Source: Ditylenchus dipsaci (Eukaryota > Nematoda > Chromadorea > Rhabditida > Anguinidae). From it: a stretch of DNA of 64,000 bases. The translations under genes and the position numbers were made by a program. The stretch covers positions 1-64,000 of the forward strand of contig SADC01001189.1 in assembly GCA_004194705.1 (NCBI GenBank), read 5' to 3'. Of this stretch, positions 46,301-57,052 are shown in pieces. Within the stretch, counting starts at the first letter, position 1; the number at the start of each line of letters is the position of its first letter. The notes beneath the pieces are model-generated. The model saw only the letters and a program-made list of their open reading frames with translations. It did no database searches and was not told the DNA's origin.

Positions 46301-47316
46301 TTCTTGCAAATAGTGTGTTTTAGGTTTGGAAAAAATTAGCTAAAAAGACTTACCAGCGCCTGCTTTTGACATGATTTTAGGAATTTCAAGAGCCAGACCT
46401 AAAGTTAATAATTTGCGCAAGTATAAATAATGAAAAAATAGAAAATCAATTGTTTTTTGAAAACCGTTACTGTTTCAAATAATCTGGTTTTTCCAGCTGT
46501 ACTTTTAGGAATTTTTTTAATAATGGTAAGTGGAGGTTATTGGTGTAGGCAGATATAAGTGTGATCAAATTCGCAGTCGTGTTAACATCGACTACAGGTT
46601 GAAAGTTTACAAATTAATCGGGTTTCAACACATTTAAAAGCATCCCCAAGAGCCCACCCCAGCCCACTTTAAAGCCCACCCTCTCATTTCCAAATTTTCG
46701 CTTCATAAAACCTCATAAAAATACTCAAATATCAGTCCTAGACCACATAACAAGCGCGTAAAATAATTTACAGTCTCGGATAACATTTGCTGGCCCACCC
46801 TGAGTCTAAGCTTTTAAATGGGGATGGTATTCGCTATGAGCCCCAAATTTGAAAAAAAATCTGCTTAGTATTTCGGATTTCTAAGAACATTTTGCAACCC
46901 AGGCTAAAAAAATTGGCTGAAAATTCAAATAGGGCCACCGTAAATTGGGCCATTTAGAAATGGCAAACTCGTTCAATACGGAGAGGCGCAACGTTCTCAG
47001 CTTCTGCAATGGCTACTCAATGAGACTCAAATTGGCCAACATACGGTGGCCGAATTTGAATTTGGCCCAATTTACAGTGGCCCAATTTGATATGGCCCAA
47101 TCTTTGACTGCCTGAATTTAAAATGCGGTCAAAAGTCTTTGTAATATATAAAAATCTACCCGTTTCCAAAGTATTACTCACTGTCTCAAATGTAAATCTT
47201 TATGTAATATATCGGAAGTTAAGCATACCTTTGTGGCAGTCTTTTGACTGACTTTACGTGTGTCCTTAGCATCGGACTTAGTATTATCCAGTTCATTGCT
47301 AATTACTCTTGTGAGG
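40358..47316 (-). CDS. Exons of an acidic, lysine-rich protein, unrecognised
   Basis: Four splice-bounded open segments on one strand are offered as exons of one gene: 47229-47316 (ELDNTKSDAKDTRKVSQKT), 46354-46398 (45 nt), 43662-43746 (TDNMQDVKEDNKIEETSEV) and 40358-40524 (VLAKMEKPVDEKCK, then a run of Asp and Glu, then HYDIILQIAAYTLLL). The first three join in compatible phases (0, 0, then 1). The last is open only from phase 0, so an intervening exon or an indel is missing; an 18-nt candidate at 42391-42408 does not repair it. Start and stop codons were not found. The acidic middle suggests a flexible, perhaps nuclear or scaffold-like region. Introns are long and full of repeats. Confidence 0.45.
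40835..41673. repeat. Large multi-layered palindrome
   Basis: The outer arms CAACCGACTCGCCAAC and GTTGGCGAGTTGGTTG enclose a second pair (AAATTGGCGCCTTTTGAATT and complement) and a central pair around GCCTGCGCCCCCTTCGAAGG. An asymmetric sub-element with ends ACACGCGGCT/AGCCGCGTGT lies at about 40904-41008. The family phrase GGGCTGTATTGG is shared with 480-500. Confidence 0.65.
41674..43661. other. Intronic or intergenic repeat remnants
   Basis: It holds a small perfect hairpin near 41.73-41.76 kb (GAATTTCTCGTATATCATACG), a copy of the CCTTGGTCACCCCTGT motif near 42.06 kb, and an element end ACAGGGTGTCACAAATAAC near 43.11 kb. No exon apart from the doubtful 18-nt one is seen. Confidence 0.4.
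44871..45537. repeat. Foldback element with tRNA-like arms
   Basis: About 115-bp arms are inverted: GTGTATTTCCTTTCGTATCT through to GGTTGCAGGTTCGAGTC on the left, and the complement on the right. GGTTCGAGTC is B-box-like and sits close to the inner end of each arm. The central 450 bases are unrelated AT-rich DNA. Confidence 0.7.
45558..45975 (+). CDS. Possible small secreted cysteine-containing protein
   Basis: Exon 1 (about 45558-45624) encodes a typical leader, KTLFFLAVFVVSVRSADD, ending at a GTAAGG donor, but no ATG is seen in frame where expected. Exon 2 (45742-45975) after CGCAGTAG reads PNPDWEVNNVVDITCVEDA, then a four-cysteine body with LRLENYGTLPGQKIMTLEKC, and stops after VCNEE. The phases at the junction disagree by one base. 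This is either a real gene of about 95-100 residues with an indel, or a decayed one. Confidence 0.4.
46921..47100. repeat. Foldback element built on GGGCC phrases
   Basis: AAATTCAAATAGGGCCACCG and TAAATTGGGCC are mirrored by CGGTGGCCGAATTTGAATTT and GGCCCAATTTA. It lies between two exons of the acidic gene. Confidence 0.65.
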
Positions 47317-47335
47317 CTGAATGTAGTTAATATTT

Positions 47336-47566
47336 CGTATTTCCGCTAATTTCCGCCCCCCTCCTAACTTCAAGTGGTCTGAAAATCCTGTTTTATTTAC
47401 TGTTCCAGCTGTCTAAAAAGTGCCTGCGAGGGATTTCAAAAATCTAACAGGCACTTTTTACACAGCTCAAACAGTAAATTAAAACACGAGTTTGAACCAC
47501 TTGAAGTTTGAAAAAATTGCATGCTTCTAATTGCCGCCCGGGGCTGCAATTAGAGGAAATACGGTA
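47336..47566. repeat. CTCTAATA-family-like palindromic element
   Basis: The left end CGTATTTCCGCTAATTTCCG mirrors the right end CAATTAGAGGAAATACGG. Inner arms contain AAAAAGTGCCTG and CAGGCACTTTTT, a perfect pair. Confidence 0.7.
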
Positions 47567-47770
47567 CTTAGGATCAGATCATTACTTGTTCAAAAAAACA
47601 GCAAGACTTAGAGAGTCAGTTAAAAAGGCGGCTCAAACTTTTGTAACAGCGAATTTTCGTCAAATTTTTTTTTTCTGAAAGCATATCATCAAAAATATTT
47701 TTCAGTATTAATTGGTTTTTCTGGTTCGAGATCTCATGTGGAACTAATGCTGTGCCACCTCCCTCCGCAC

Positions 47771-48090
47771 CCCCCCCCCCCTGAAGGGGCGCAGGGCTTG
47801 GTTGGTTAGAGATGCGCGCACTCACTTACCTCAGACATAATTCCCAGCAAGACTCTTGAACAGAAATGCATTTAAAGACTATTTTTGCCCAGCTCCAGTG
47901 ACCAAAACATGCCAAAACAGGCAAATGGTCGAAATTTCAAAATGTCCAAGACTCAATTTTTATTAACCAGAACTCATAAATAATGCCTTTTTGAACTCCT
48001 GAGGTGATTTTAGGTCGATATAGGGTGTTTGGAAACACTTTAAAAAAAATTTCATTTGGTGGGGGGGGGGGCGTTACTCCGGTAGGGTCG
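47771..48090. repeat. Partial copy of the ACCGGAGTA palindromic family
   Basis: It contains GAGATGCGCGCACTCACTTA, CAGCTCCAGTGACCAAAAC and the right end TTACTCCGGTAGGG after a long G run. The left mirror half seen at 19.49 kb is absent here. Confidence 0.6.
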
Positions 48091-48595
48091 ATTTATTTAA
48101 TCGATGAAAAAATGTGGGAAAAAATTTTGACCTCCAGGGGGGCCTCAACAGCATTAGTTTCCTCATGTGATTGATTTTTTTCAGATTTTGGTGCCATTGT
48201 TCGACAGCTTTATTTATATTTATTCATGATTCCATCCTCTCCCTGTTTTCTTTTTTCGTTAACTACTTTAGTCAAAACATCATACAAGTTACAAGAAACA
48301 TCAAGAGAGGATATAACATACCACTAATTATACTGAAAGCACGTTACGAAAGAGTTTGTTACTGAAATTTGCTGTTACGAAATTGCCTTGTTACGAAAAA
48401 ATTACACCATAAAAGAAGTACTCAAAGTCAACACCCATTTATTTGGGTTATTATTGTTGAGGTGCAAGTTCTCCATTTTTTTCTGTAAAATAAGGTATGT
48501 AGCTTTTAAGTTGTGCTACAACATGGTGATATATTGACGTCATAACACCAAATATTCTTGGAGGAATTACGGTGTTTAAAAAATTGTTTGAGATC

Positions 48596-48877
48596 ATAGT
48601 TTATTGGTGTCATCAAATAAAAAAAACTTGCGAGTTGTCGACGGACAGAAATGGGTATCCTTTTGAACAACAGCAGTAAAGTCATGGTTAAGTAAACTTA
48701 ACCATTGCCTTAAAATATTGTGAATTGTTAACTTTGTCAAATCTGCAGAATTTTGAGCACATGATAATTTAGCCACAAGTTTTTTGACCAATTTAAAAGT
48801 TTTTTCTACTTTGTGAAACTTAAAGCTATTGTTTATTTCAGTCAAATTTTTTAACACCGCCAACCGGGTTGTATACA
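48596..48877 (-). CDS. Possible terminal exon, unrecognised
   Basis: A 94-codon frame, long for this AT content, with amphipathic stretches (FKLVKKLVAKLSC; ILRQWLSLLNHDF) and two cysteines, ending in DDTNKL and a stop. It may be a last exon of the extracellular gene at 49.7-53.5 kb or an independent one. No acceptor was fixed and no family recognised. Confidence 0.3.
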
Positions 48878-49710
48878 ACTAGTGACTCTTTTTAGAAAAA
48901 AAATACAGTGAGCCCTCAAAAAATAGACATTCTTCTAGACTGTTTTTGGAAATAAAAGTTTAACTAGAATGTCGGTTGGGGTGATGGTTCATAAAGTATT
49001 GACTGAAAATATTAGCTTGGTTTTATGATTTTTTTGGTTCTACAGTCGTTAACGTTATGGCAAAACCCCGATTAACGTGATAGCAAAAAAGTTCGGTCCA
49101 GCCTACGATCCGGCATTCAATTCTTCTTCTTCTTTAAAGTAATGAGCCCGAATTTGTGTATAAGTGTTGTCAAAACAGCCCACTTCTATACATTTTAAGA
49201 AAATGAGTTATTTTTGGAGGTTGAAAAAAATTAATTTCGTTAAAAAAAAGCCATAACTCAAAATTTTCAGCATAAATTGAGGTCGACACCTGAAAAGATA
49301 TTGCTCAGCGTCAAATTCGAAGTCGAATCGTATATAACATGTGCGGTAGAAAAAAGTCGAAAAAATAGCGGTGCCAAATTTTTACAAAAAACCTCTGTGA
49401 TTGTGTGTCTTAAATTAAATTGTGTGTCAGATTGTGTGTCTTAAATTTTCATTGCCTTGGTTTTTGAAAGCGAAATTTTTTCCTTGCTAAACCAGTCGGC
49501 ACAATCAAAATTCAGAAGATCATATTGTCAAAACATATTTGAAAAAACCTTAAAATTGGTTTACAAAAAATTTCGTGCTTTAGGCGGGAATGAACTTTTG
49601 TCATTGCGTTTATAAGGCTGTATGACACTGTATTTGATTATATTTGGTAATTGCTCAAAAAGTTCAACTTACATAATGCACTTGGCAAAGTCTTGGCTGA
49701 TCTAAATTAC

Positions 49711-49871
49711 TTTTGTCAGAGGTGCATATTTTATCTTTAAATATACAATTTTAATGTTCAAGCGACATCCAGATGGCAAAGCATCACTTTTGACGTACAA
49801 GGCTACTTTGCTAGCCTCATCCAAATTCCAGGTATAGTCGCGACATTCTGGCTTTGAGGTGTCTCTGTCTT
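49711..49871 (-). CDS. Exon with CUB-like pattern
   Basis: The frame reads ECRDYTWNLDEASKVALYV, then SDALPSGCRLNIKIVYL, ending at a GTAATT donor. The spacing Cys-X2-Tyr-X-Trp ... Leu-Pro-X-Gly-Cys resembles the strands and disulfide of CUB or CUB-like domains. It probably continues the gene at 50.8-53.5 kb, same strand. The acceptor near 49871 is uncertain. Confidence 0.45.
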
Positions 49872-50206
49872 GCTTTCAGCTGATATTTCACATCGAGCAT
49901 CAATTGAAGCAATTTCTAGCTCTATGCTATAAACAATCAATTATTTCAAATGATCGTCATGCATATTGATGTGTTTTACGTGTTCTAATGATTAATGAAG
50001 TGCTTGGCTTTGCATGTGTTACAACACCAGAAAATGCTATGATTTTTTTCACTTAGAAATTTTCAGCTAAAGTACACCTGCTATCTCAAAAAAGCACAAT
50101 ATTATCTTATCCAACGTTTTAGCTGCCAAAACTTCTCTACCCTGTTTCCGCCCAAATTGTTTGCGCCAAAAATCGTTATAGCCAAAACCGTTAGATCTTT
50201 AATTAA

Positions 50207-50532
50207 TTAGTTTGCTACATATGGGTTTTCTAAGTAATTTCGTCGGTTTTATCATATACAAGTTAATACTCAAATTGATGCCAGAGAGAAGGGCTACATT
50301 TTGCGTATAAGGTTGTAAATGACCATGTTTGCAAATTTCACTAGAAAACCGAAATTTCCGGAATCTTGGATTATTTTTCAGAATTTTTGATTTTTTAGTA
50401 AAATTTGCAAACATGGTCATTTACAACCTTATACGCAAAATGTAGCCCTTCTCTCTGGCATCAATTTGAGTATTAACTTGTATATGATAAAACCGACGAA
50501 ATTACTTAGAAAACCCACATGTAGCAAACTAA
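50207..50532. repeat. Almost perfect hairpin, arms of about 135 bp
   Basis: The left arm (TTAGTTTGCTACATATGGGT to ATGTTTGCAAATTT) and the right arm are complementary with only a handful of differences, around a loop near 50345-50400. This is the best-preserved palindrome in the window and hence probably the youngest. It has no coding content. Confidence 0.85.
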
Positions 50533-50800
50533 GCAATTTTTTCAAAGTGACGAAACCATGAAACTAGGTAGTGAGGTATAATTGCTACAGAATCTTTGCA
50601 AAAGTTGATTTTGCATATTTAGTCACGATTTTAAAATAAAAAATTGCGACTTTTAACGCTCTTCTCTGATTAAGTATTTAGTTAACTATCATTTGAACCA
50701 TACTAATTTTGCGACTTTTTTCGCCTACTTTGTTAAATATTGAAGCAAAAAGAACCCACAGAAAGTGAAATTATTATAGACAGTATCAGAAATTTTTTAA

Positions 50801-53488
50801 TCAAAAAAACCCTGGTGCATCAGCGCAAACTGATCCAGCTGGCTGACAAACTTGGACATCAATTCTAGGGTCTAGCTTTGTGAAAACCAAGGTAAAATTA
50901 GCTTCTTGGTGTGGCAGTTCCATGTTGAGCATGCTGAAGCAAAGCGATTCTAGACTGTACAAGAGTCACTAGTAAGACCCACATATTTGATGTTGTCTTG
51001 TCTCTACTCACAAACACTTCCGCATTTTCTTCACTCTTGAAGTAGTTTTCTCGGTATTCCCATTCAGCGATGTTTTCTGACCAGTCTTTTGTCAGCTGGC
51101 ATCTCAAGTTAGACAATGGTTTAGTGAACTTGATGTTGGCTATAAAAAATAAGAATATTGGCTTTTTATTTTTTAAATATTTTCGCACAGCCATATATTG
51201 TTGTCCACCCTGAGACAACTCAAGCATATAAAAACTAGGCTTTCGCACGGGACGGGAATCCTACGGAAATCCCAGTGTCGTAATTTAAAAAAAAATAAGT
51301 TTAAAAAGGATTAATACGGTCAAAAAGAGGGGAGGCGGAAACAGTACCAATTAGTACCGTAAATGTTCTAATGAAGCCCCCCCCCTCTCTAATATAAAGC
51401 CCCTCATGACTATGTGTCTGTATCTCAGTATAGATTTAACATATAGAAAAGTTGTTCATCGCATTTCCTTAACTCCCACGAGCTCTACCCATCCCGCTTT
51501 TTGGCTTTCGGCTGAGCACCCAAAAATCTCGAGATCGACTCAAAATTTTTCCCATTTTTGAGGAATCGTGAAAAATAGAGCCCCCGGGAGCTCTACTAGA
51601 ATATCTACGGTATATTGGTTTTCTCTATAAGATAAGATTGAAGAATGGAGGACAACCAAGACTTGTCTGTGATAAAAAAATAAAAACCATTACTTCTGCC
51701 GCACTCTTTTTCTTGATCACCACACTCCACGAATTCTTAATTAACTTTTTAGTAAGTGAATCTAATGTTTCACAGTTTTTACTTTTGACACACTTGTTAC
51801 TGTCCATGTATTCCTTGCCGTCACTTGGGTTGTAGGAACGCACCAAAAAGGGGATCCATTCAACCATAAAACACTCGACCAGCTCTAAAATGTTGAAAAT
51901 AGGCAATTTGAAGGTAAGTTTCAATTACTTTTCAAGCATTCGACTTTCTGTTGAACACAGATAGGAAATCCTAAATCAACATCATAATTGCTTGAAATTT
52001 TTATGCACTTACTGTCTTTATACACTCCAAGAAAGCAGTCATTTGTGATATTGCACCCTCTGGTGTCTGAAATCATCACAGTGTGAAAAAAGTCTTTTTT
52101 ATTATAGTGGAGTGTAAATGAAAGAGCATCCTTTGTAAGTAAAACGGCAGCAGGATACGAAATTTGGCCCTGTCCTATGTTATGTACCGATTTTCGACCT
52201 TGGTCCCCCTGTTGTTATTTCCAAATTTTTGTTTTCTCTAAAAGTCTTAAAAACTATTTATTTGCACTTTATTTATTTGCACAAAAAGTATTAAAAAGTA
52301 TCACAAATAAGACAAATAACATTTAAATATACTAAAAAAACGAAAAAATAGAAAAAATTTGCAAAAAAAATGAGGGGACCAAAGAAAATTATTTAAAAAA
52401 AAACAACTCGGGGAACCAAGGCAACTATTTTTGGGAGGGGTCCTAACACATGTAGAACCCGGAATTTTTTCCTCCACACAATTCTTCAAAACAAGGAATC
52501 CGATTCCAGAAAGTCATTATGCAATTCACTGCCCAATCTTTTTTTATTGTTCCAGTTACAGAGTTACAGAGTGGTATTTCGACTAATAAATGTCTAAAAA
52601 GGTGAAAATGATTTTGAATTTAAAAAGGATATTTGCAAAAAGGCTCAAATGTTTTACAACATTTTTGTATTTTTCGTTTTTTAAAACACCTTTATTAAAA
52701 TTCAATTTTTGTCAATGAGATTTTTTTGCCAATTAGATCACTTCGCCAATAGTATGTTTTCAATAGCTTCTTTTCTCAAATATTGTTGTTTTTTCGTCAT
52801 ACAAATTACCACTCATTGTGTATCCAGTGAGATGAGCTGCCGAATGAGCGGTAATTTGCCGAACAAGGGAATAAAATTACTTGAGAAAAGAAGATATTGT
52901 CGAAAATATACCATTGGCGAAGTGATCTCACTGGCAAAAAGATCTGGTTGGCAAAAAGATCTCATTGACAAAAGTTTCATTGGCAGAACGATTAGTTCCC
53001 GATTTCTGCGTTAAATTTAGTGCCTGTATGTATCTACAAACACGCCATACAAGCAGATAAGAAAATAAAAAACACTGGTTCAAATTTCTAAGTTAATGTG
53101 CTAGAACTTTTTCTCAAACAACTTACATCGCCCACAAATCCGATAGACGTCTCTGCAAGTGCATTCACGAGTGCCACAGTCTAAAGTGGGCATGTCAGTG
53201 ATGTTATCTGGCTTTTCCTTGTTCCCTAAAAAAAATTTCAGTTTTTTCAAAGCAAAATTGAAAAAGAAAACATTTTTTGCACTGATAGACAGCTTCGTAG
53301 CAATCTAGCCAACTCAACACGCAACCTTTCTTATTGCAGTCCGAGTCCAAATCGGGTTTGTTAATATCTGGGTATTTTGTTTTATTGCCTGACTCTTGTG
53401 CTTCTGCGGACTTCTGTGTCAGCGCAATTAACACCATTGCTACCATAAAAGGTGAGATGGCAATTATCAAGGCAAATGAAGTTGACAT
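50801..53488 (-). CDS. Extracellular or membrane-anchored cysteine-containing protein, possibly CUB-like
   Basis: Exons in order: about 53272-53488, 53127-53225, 52013-52066, 51694-51884, 51209-51239, 51012-51139 and about 50801-50954. Exon 1 starts MSTSFALIIAIS with a hydrophobic leader (MVAMVLIALT), then a cysteine pattern LDSDCNKKGC...LDCYEAV. Exon 2 gives LDCGTRECTCRDVYRICGR. Exon 3 gives RGCNITNDCFLGVY. Exon 4 (YNPSDGKEYMDSNKCVK) and the next exons (SFYMLELSQ; IKFTKPLSNLRCQL) look beta-rich. The last has FTLVFTKLDPRIDVQVCQPA. Exons 2-6 join in phase; the final exon reads through only if one base is shifted, otherwise the frame ends after GTATPRS. Introns hold a CTCTAATA element, a CCTTGGTC-family copy and a foldback. 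Function unknown. Confidence 0.6.
51355..51612. repeat. CTCTAATA-family palindromic element
   Basis: The ends TACCGTAAATGTTCTAATGA and TCTACTAGAATATCTACGGTA are inverted. It lies in an intron of the extracellular protein gene. Confidence 0.7.
52190..52460. repeat. CCTTGGTC-family foldback
   Basis: The left end ACCTTGGTCCCCCTGTTGTT is mirrored by AACAACTCGGGGAACCAAGG, followed by GGAGGGGTCCTAACACATGTA. The same family occurs near 9.6, 42.1, 44.2, 54.97, 57.3 and 58.15-58.44 kb. Confidence 0.65.
52705..52992. repeat. Imperfect foldback with short direct repeats
   Basis: Repeats of the type GCCAATTAGATCACTTCGCC on the left are mirrored by GGCGAAGTGATCTCACTGGC on the right. The arms include AATAGCTTCTTTTCTCAA and its complement. 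It lies in an intron. Confidence 0.6.
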
Positions 53489-54285
53489 TTTTAAAGTTTA
53501 TTACTGTATTTTGGCCAAATTAAACAGATTTTTAAATAAAAGAGAAAATATATTTATGAATGAGTTATAAATTATATTTTTAGCTATTACAAAATATGAA
53601 TCACGGGTGCTTGGGATCTATGTGAAAATGTGATAGCTACTAAAAAAAGCATTTTGTAACTTTTTTATGTTTTTTCATTGATTAGAAAGTTAAAAATTGA
53701 TATGAAATAAAGTCTTGCCGGATTTCCTGTAACATCTCCTCACTTTTTATGAATATTGAATTAAAAACTCGTCATAAATGTAGAATCGGTTCCCATTTTT
53801 TAAACGACGGTTTTTATCGACTCCCATAAAAACCGGTTCCCACAGTAAGTTACATTATTCAAAGTCAATTTTATAAGCAAATTGACCATGCTGGACACGA
53901 ATCCGGTATCATAGATTTAGGCTTTTCAGTCAAATAATAGTGTCATGCCAAAATGACTGGTGAAACTTTTTTCTGCGACTTTTAGAACTTTTCAGAACTT
54001 TATGCAGAAAGCACACACAATCTGCCCATCATTTGATACCAAACAACAACAACGAATTTTCGAATTGTAACAACAATTTTTGTGAAACCTTCTTGTGCAA
54101 ATCTTGTTTAGCATGAAATTCTGAACAAAACTAGCACAAACCGCTTTTTTAAGCGTTAATCATAATTGCACCATTCTGCTTATGCTTGGTCTTCGCTGTC
54201 GGCAAATTCTGCTTATAAGAAACAAAATCAACACCCGCACTTATTTTGTGTTAATTATATTTCGAGCGTTGATTCTAAGAAAAAA

Positions 54286-54733
54286 ATGTTCTCCAAATGC
54301 CTGCTTTCTGTTCTTCTGCTCCTGGTTGGTCTTTTTTCTTTTGAAAAAAAAAGTTTATTGGAAAATTTTTAAATTTTTTTGTAATCGCTAAGTTTTTAGA
54401 CCTGTTATCAAATTTTTGAGTATTTGATTTTAAGCCCACCTTGTGTAAACCAATATTCTCTATTTTAGTGCTTAGGTGGACTAGCTGCTAACAGACAAGT
54501 CAAGTGCTCTTCCAACAACGATTGCGGTGGTATTTCTGTGTGCGAAGTTGGTTTGTGCACTTGCGAGGCTAATGGAGACTGTGGTTTTGGCGAGTTTTGT
54601 CGCGATGATGTATGCACTGGTAAGTTAATTCATTTTAGCAAGATTTTTGCCCGTTAAAAGAGTTGCTACAAATTATTTATTATATTATTCTTTTTCAGAT
54701 AGCATTCTTTTTGGTGATGATCGCAAAGGCTAG
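54286..54733 (+). CDS. Secreted cysteine-rich peptide, 74 residues
   Basis: Three exons: 54286-54324, 54469-54619 and 54699-54733; 225 nt with compatible phases and no frameshift. Signal peptide MFSKCLLSVLLLCLGGLAA, then a mature part with eight cysteines in the order KC, DC, VC, LC, TC, DC, FC, VC (spacings 5, 5, 4, 1, 5, 5, 4), and a short acidic tail LFGDDRKG. The spacing is EGF/EB-module-like, but I cannot place it in a named family. AATAAA lies at 54808-54813. The neighbouring genes are unrelated. Confidence 0.75.
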
Positions 54734-55548
54734 CCGAGAAAGCAAAGATGAACCTATACAAAAGGCTATCGGAGTAATCTTTAATAAGTAAATGAATACA
54801 GATGCGAAATAAAACACTTGTCAACAAAACTGTTGCAAATTTGATCTCAAAATGTGTCAAACAAAAAATAACCAAATATGTCGAATTTAAATAAAATTCA
54901 CAAAAAATTGGGAATCAGCACCATGGCGCTGGTGCAGAATTTTTTGTTGGTGCTAGTGTGGAATCCGGTGCAAAATTTTGCCTTGGTCTCCCTGTTGTTT
55001 TTTAATGCTATTTTAATGTGCTCATGGTGATTAAAGACCATACTTGTTAATGACAATGGGAATTTGGAAAATTCAAATGCGCTCGGGACACTTATTTTTA
55101 TTCCGAAATTGTTTTTTTAATCATTTACAGTCGACTCTCTACATAACGTCTTTCAAGGGACCGGCCAAAACGGGACGTTATGAGAAGAGGACGTTATATA
55201 GAGAGTCGTTATGTAGAGAGGCACTCGCCTATATATCACTCACCAGACGTTATGTAGAGAGTTTTTCAAAAAAAATGTTTATTTCAACAATAAATAGCAC
55301 CCGAACAAACAATCATTGGATGGGCATAAAATAAGTAGAAATACTCTTCTTCATCAGTTTCTTTATGCTTCTTTGGCAAGCACATCATCCACTTCATTGC
55401 ACAACAGCTCAACTTCACGGATGTTGAAGAATCTTCAAAGCTTAAACTGCTTCTCGAGTATTTCTGGCGGTTCTGGCACTTGGTCAATCTCTATCAATAA
55501 CAAATCAAAAAATCTATTAAAGAACCCAGCAGAACAAAATAATTTCCT

Positions 55549-56127
55549 GGCACTATTCTTGTTGGTACCCCCCCCCAAATCATAGGATTTTTTTTCAAAA
55601 TTTTTTAAGCTATTTTTTTAATTTTTTTGAACTGAAGATCATTATTAATGCTTTTTCTCATGGTATGTTTGTAAGCGCTAACATTTTATTTCATTTTTCT
55701 GTCACAACAATTTACGTGCACGCATATTCAACAGCTATTTGGCTCCATAAGTTGTACACAATATCAGGACCCGCATATTTCTGACGCCAGCAGAATTGTT
55801 CAACATAGGAAGACAAGAGAGTTCTAGCGGTACCATAATGTTTCTTGTGACGTTGCTTAAATTTTTGCCACGTGCTTTCAATGCAGTTTGTGCAACAACC
55901 TGTGTCCGGATCAACGAAATTTTGGCTATGATTAACAGTGTAATGTTCGTAACCTTCAGGTAGCTTTGGGATTCCATGCACATATGAAGTCCAGCAATCC
56001 GAATAATTGTTCCATTGTTCAATAAAAAGCATTAATAATGATCTTCAGTTCAAAAAAATTCAAAAATAGCTTAAAAAATTTTGAAAAAAAATCCTATGAT
56101 TTGGGGGGTACCAACAAGAATAGTGCC
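55549..56127. mobile_element. Merlin/ISXO2-type transposon, internally deleted
   Basis: Length 579 bp. Inverted repeats of about 100 bases begin GGCACTATTCTTGTTGGTAC; the two differ mainly in the length of a C run. The octamer AATTTCCT is duplicated exactly at 55541-55548 and 56128-56135. The interior encodes the C-terminal part of an ISXO2-like transposase. It was inserted into the acidic-tail region of the pogo transposase remnant. Confidence 0.88.
55712..56032 (-). pseudogene. ISXO2-like (Merlin) transposase, C-terminal fragment
   Basis: A 106-residue frame with VNHSQNFVDPDTGCCTNCIE then STWQKFKQRHKKHYGT. The Asn-His-Ser ... Phe-Val-Asp-Pro ... Thr-Asn-X-Ile-Glu-X-Thr-Trp pattern is the hallmark of the last catalytic (Glu) block in ISXO2/IS1595-type DDE transposases. 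The first two catalytic aspartates and the zinc ribbon are absent, and the reading frame starts inside the inverted repeat, so it cannot be active alone. Confidence 0.85.
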
Positions 56128-56556
56128 AATTTCCTTCCGTCTCCGGCTCTTCCACTTCCGTTTAGACAAACGTTGCAATTTCGGCCAGAGTGAGCGTCCC
56201 ATCAGTAGGGAGTTGGTGATACAATGATAAAAAGATGTCAATGTGCCTTTCACCAAATCCAGCGGCTGCAATTCCGCCTAAAGTGTGCTTTATTAATTGC
56301 TGGCGTTTTCGAGATCAACCTTATCGCCAGCGCCTTTCTGATCCATCAATGTACCCTCTTGATTGTCAGTGCCTTCCTTGATAAACAGAATTTTTTTGTA
56401 AAAAATACAAAATTTACTTCTGACGCTTAATGAATCCGGCCTTTCGGAAGCAATTGGCGATAGTTTCCGGTTTAACATCCGATCAGGAACGATGAAGAAA
56501 GCGCGGTGCCTTGTAGAGATAAATTTTCTACTCGGCGATCTAGGTAGAAGTAGGTA

Positions 56557-56712
56557 CAGTCAAACTATATAGCGGGACCGGCCTGCCATGCATGTAGAGG
56601 TGGACGCAATATAGAGGGTCGATATAGGTAATTTCTTGCAGGCCAAACAAAAAAAAAACGATGCAATAAAGGGTGGATGCAATGTAGAGGGTTGCTATAT
56701 AGAGGTTGACTG
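56557..56712. mobile_element. pogo-type MITE nested in the pogo transposon
   Basis: The ends CAGTCAAACTATATAGCG and CTATATAGAGGTTGACTG are flanked by TA. It is a relative of the element at 1982-2163, sharing the interior phrase GCAATGTAGAGG. Confidence 0.75.
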
Positions 56713-57052
56713 TAGCCGCGGTAGTGCAACTTTAAATTTTGAAAGCTGCCCAAAACTGAACATATTAGAAGCGAAAATGAGTTATTTTCTTGTTGAGACG
56801 CTTTCAATTTTAATTTTTTTTCGAAAAGACGTCATATGGAGAGGCGTCTTTGAAGCAGTGTCCAGCTGAATTGGGACGTTATGTAGAGAGGGACGTTATG
56901 TAAAGAGTCGCTATATAGAGAGGCAGTTGTTCGAGTATTTAGTTTAGACCAACCAAACCAGTTTCACTGAGACGTTATGAGGAGAGGGACGTTATATAGA
57001 GAGTCGTTATGTAGAGAGTCGACTGTATACGTGTTATCAAGTTTTAATGATC

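Larger units (their letters stand above)
55330..56490 (-). pseudogene. pogo/Tigger transposase remnant (C-terminal part)
   Basis: At about 56417-56480 the frame reads PETIANCFRKAGFIKRQK, the conserved TIxNCFRxAGF block of Tigger/pogo transposases. Further along come LPTDGTLTLAEIATFV with an acidic tail (TEVEEPETEG), and beyond the Merlin insertion RFFNIREVELLCNEVDDVL, a typical C-terminal helix. Stops and frame changes separate these pieces and the N-terminal DNA-binding and DDE core are missing, so it is dead. Confidence 0.7.
55128..57025. mobile_element. pogo/Tigger-type transposon, defective
   Basis: Terminal inverted repeats CAGTCGACTCTCTACATAAC are flanked by TA on both sides (55126-55127 and 57026-57027). 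Phrases GACGTTATATAGAGAGTC repeat subterminally at both ends. The minus-strand interior encodes remnants of a pogo-type transposase C-terminal half. It is itself interrupted by a Merlin element and by a pogo MITE. Confidence 0.8.
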
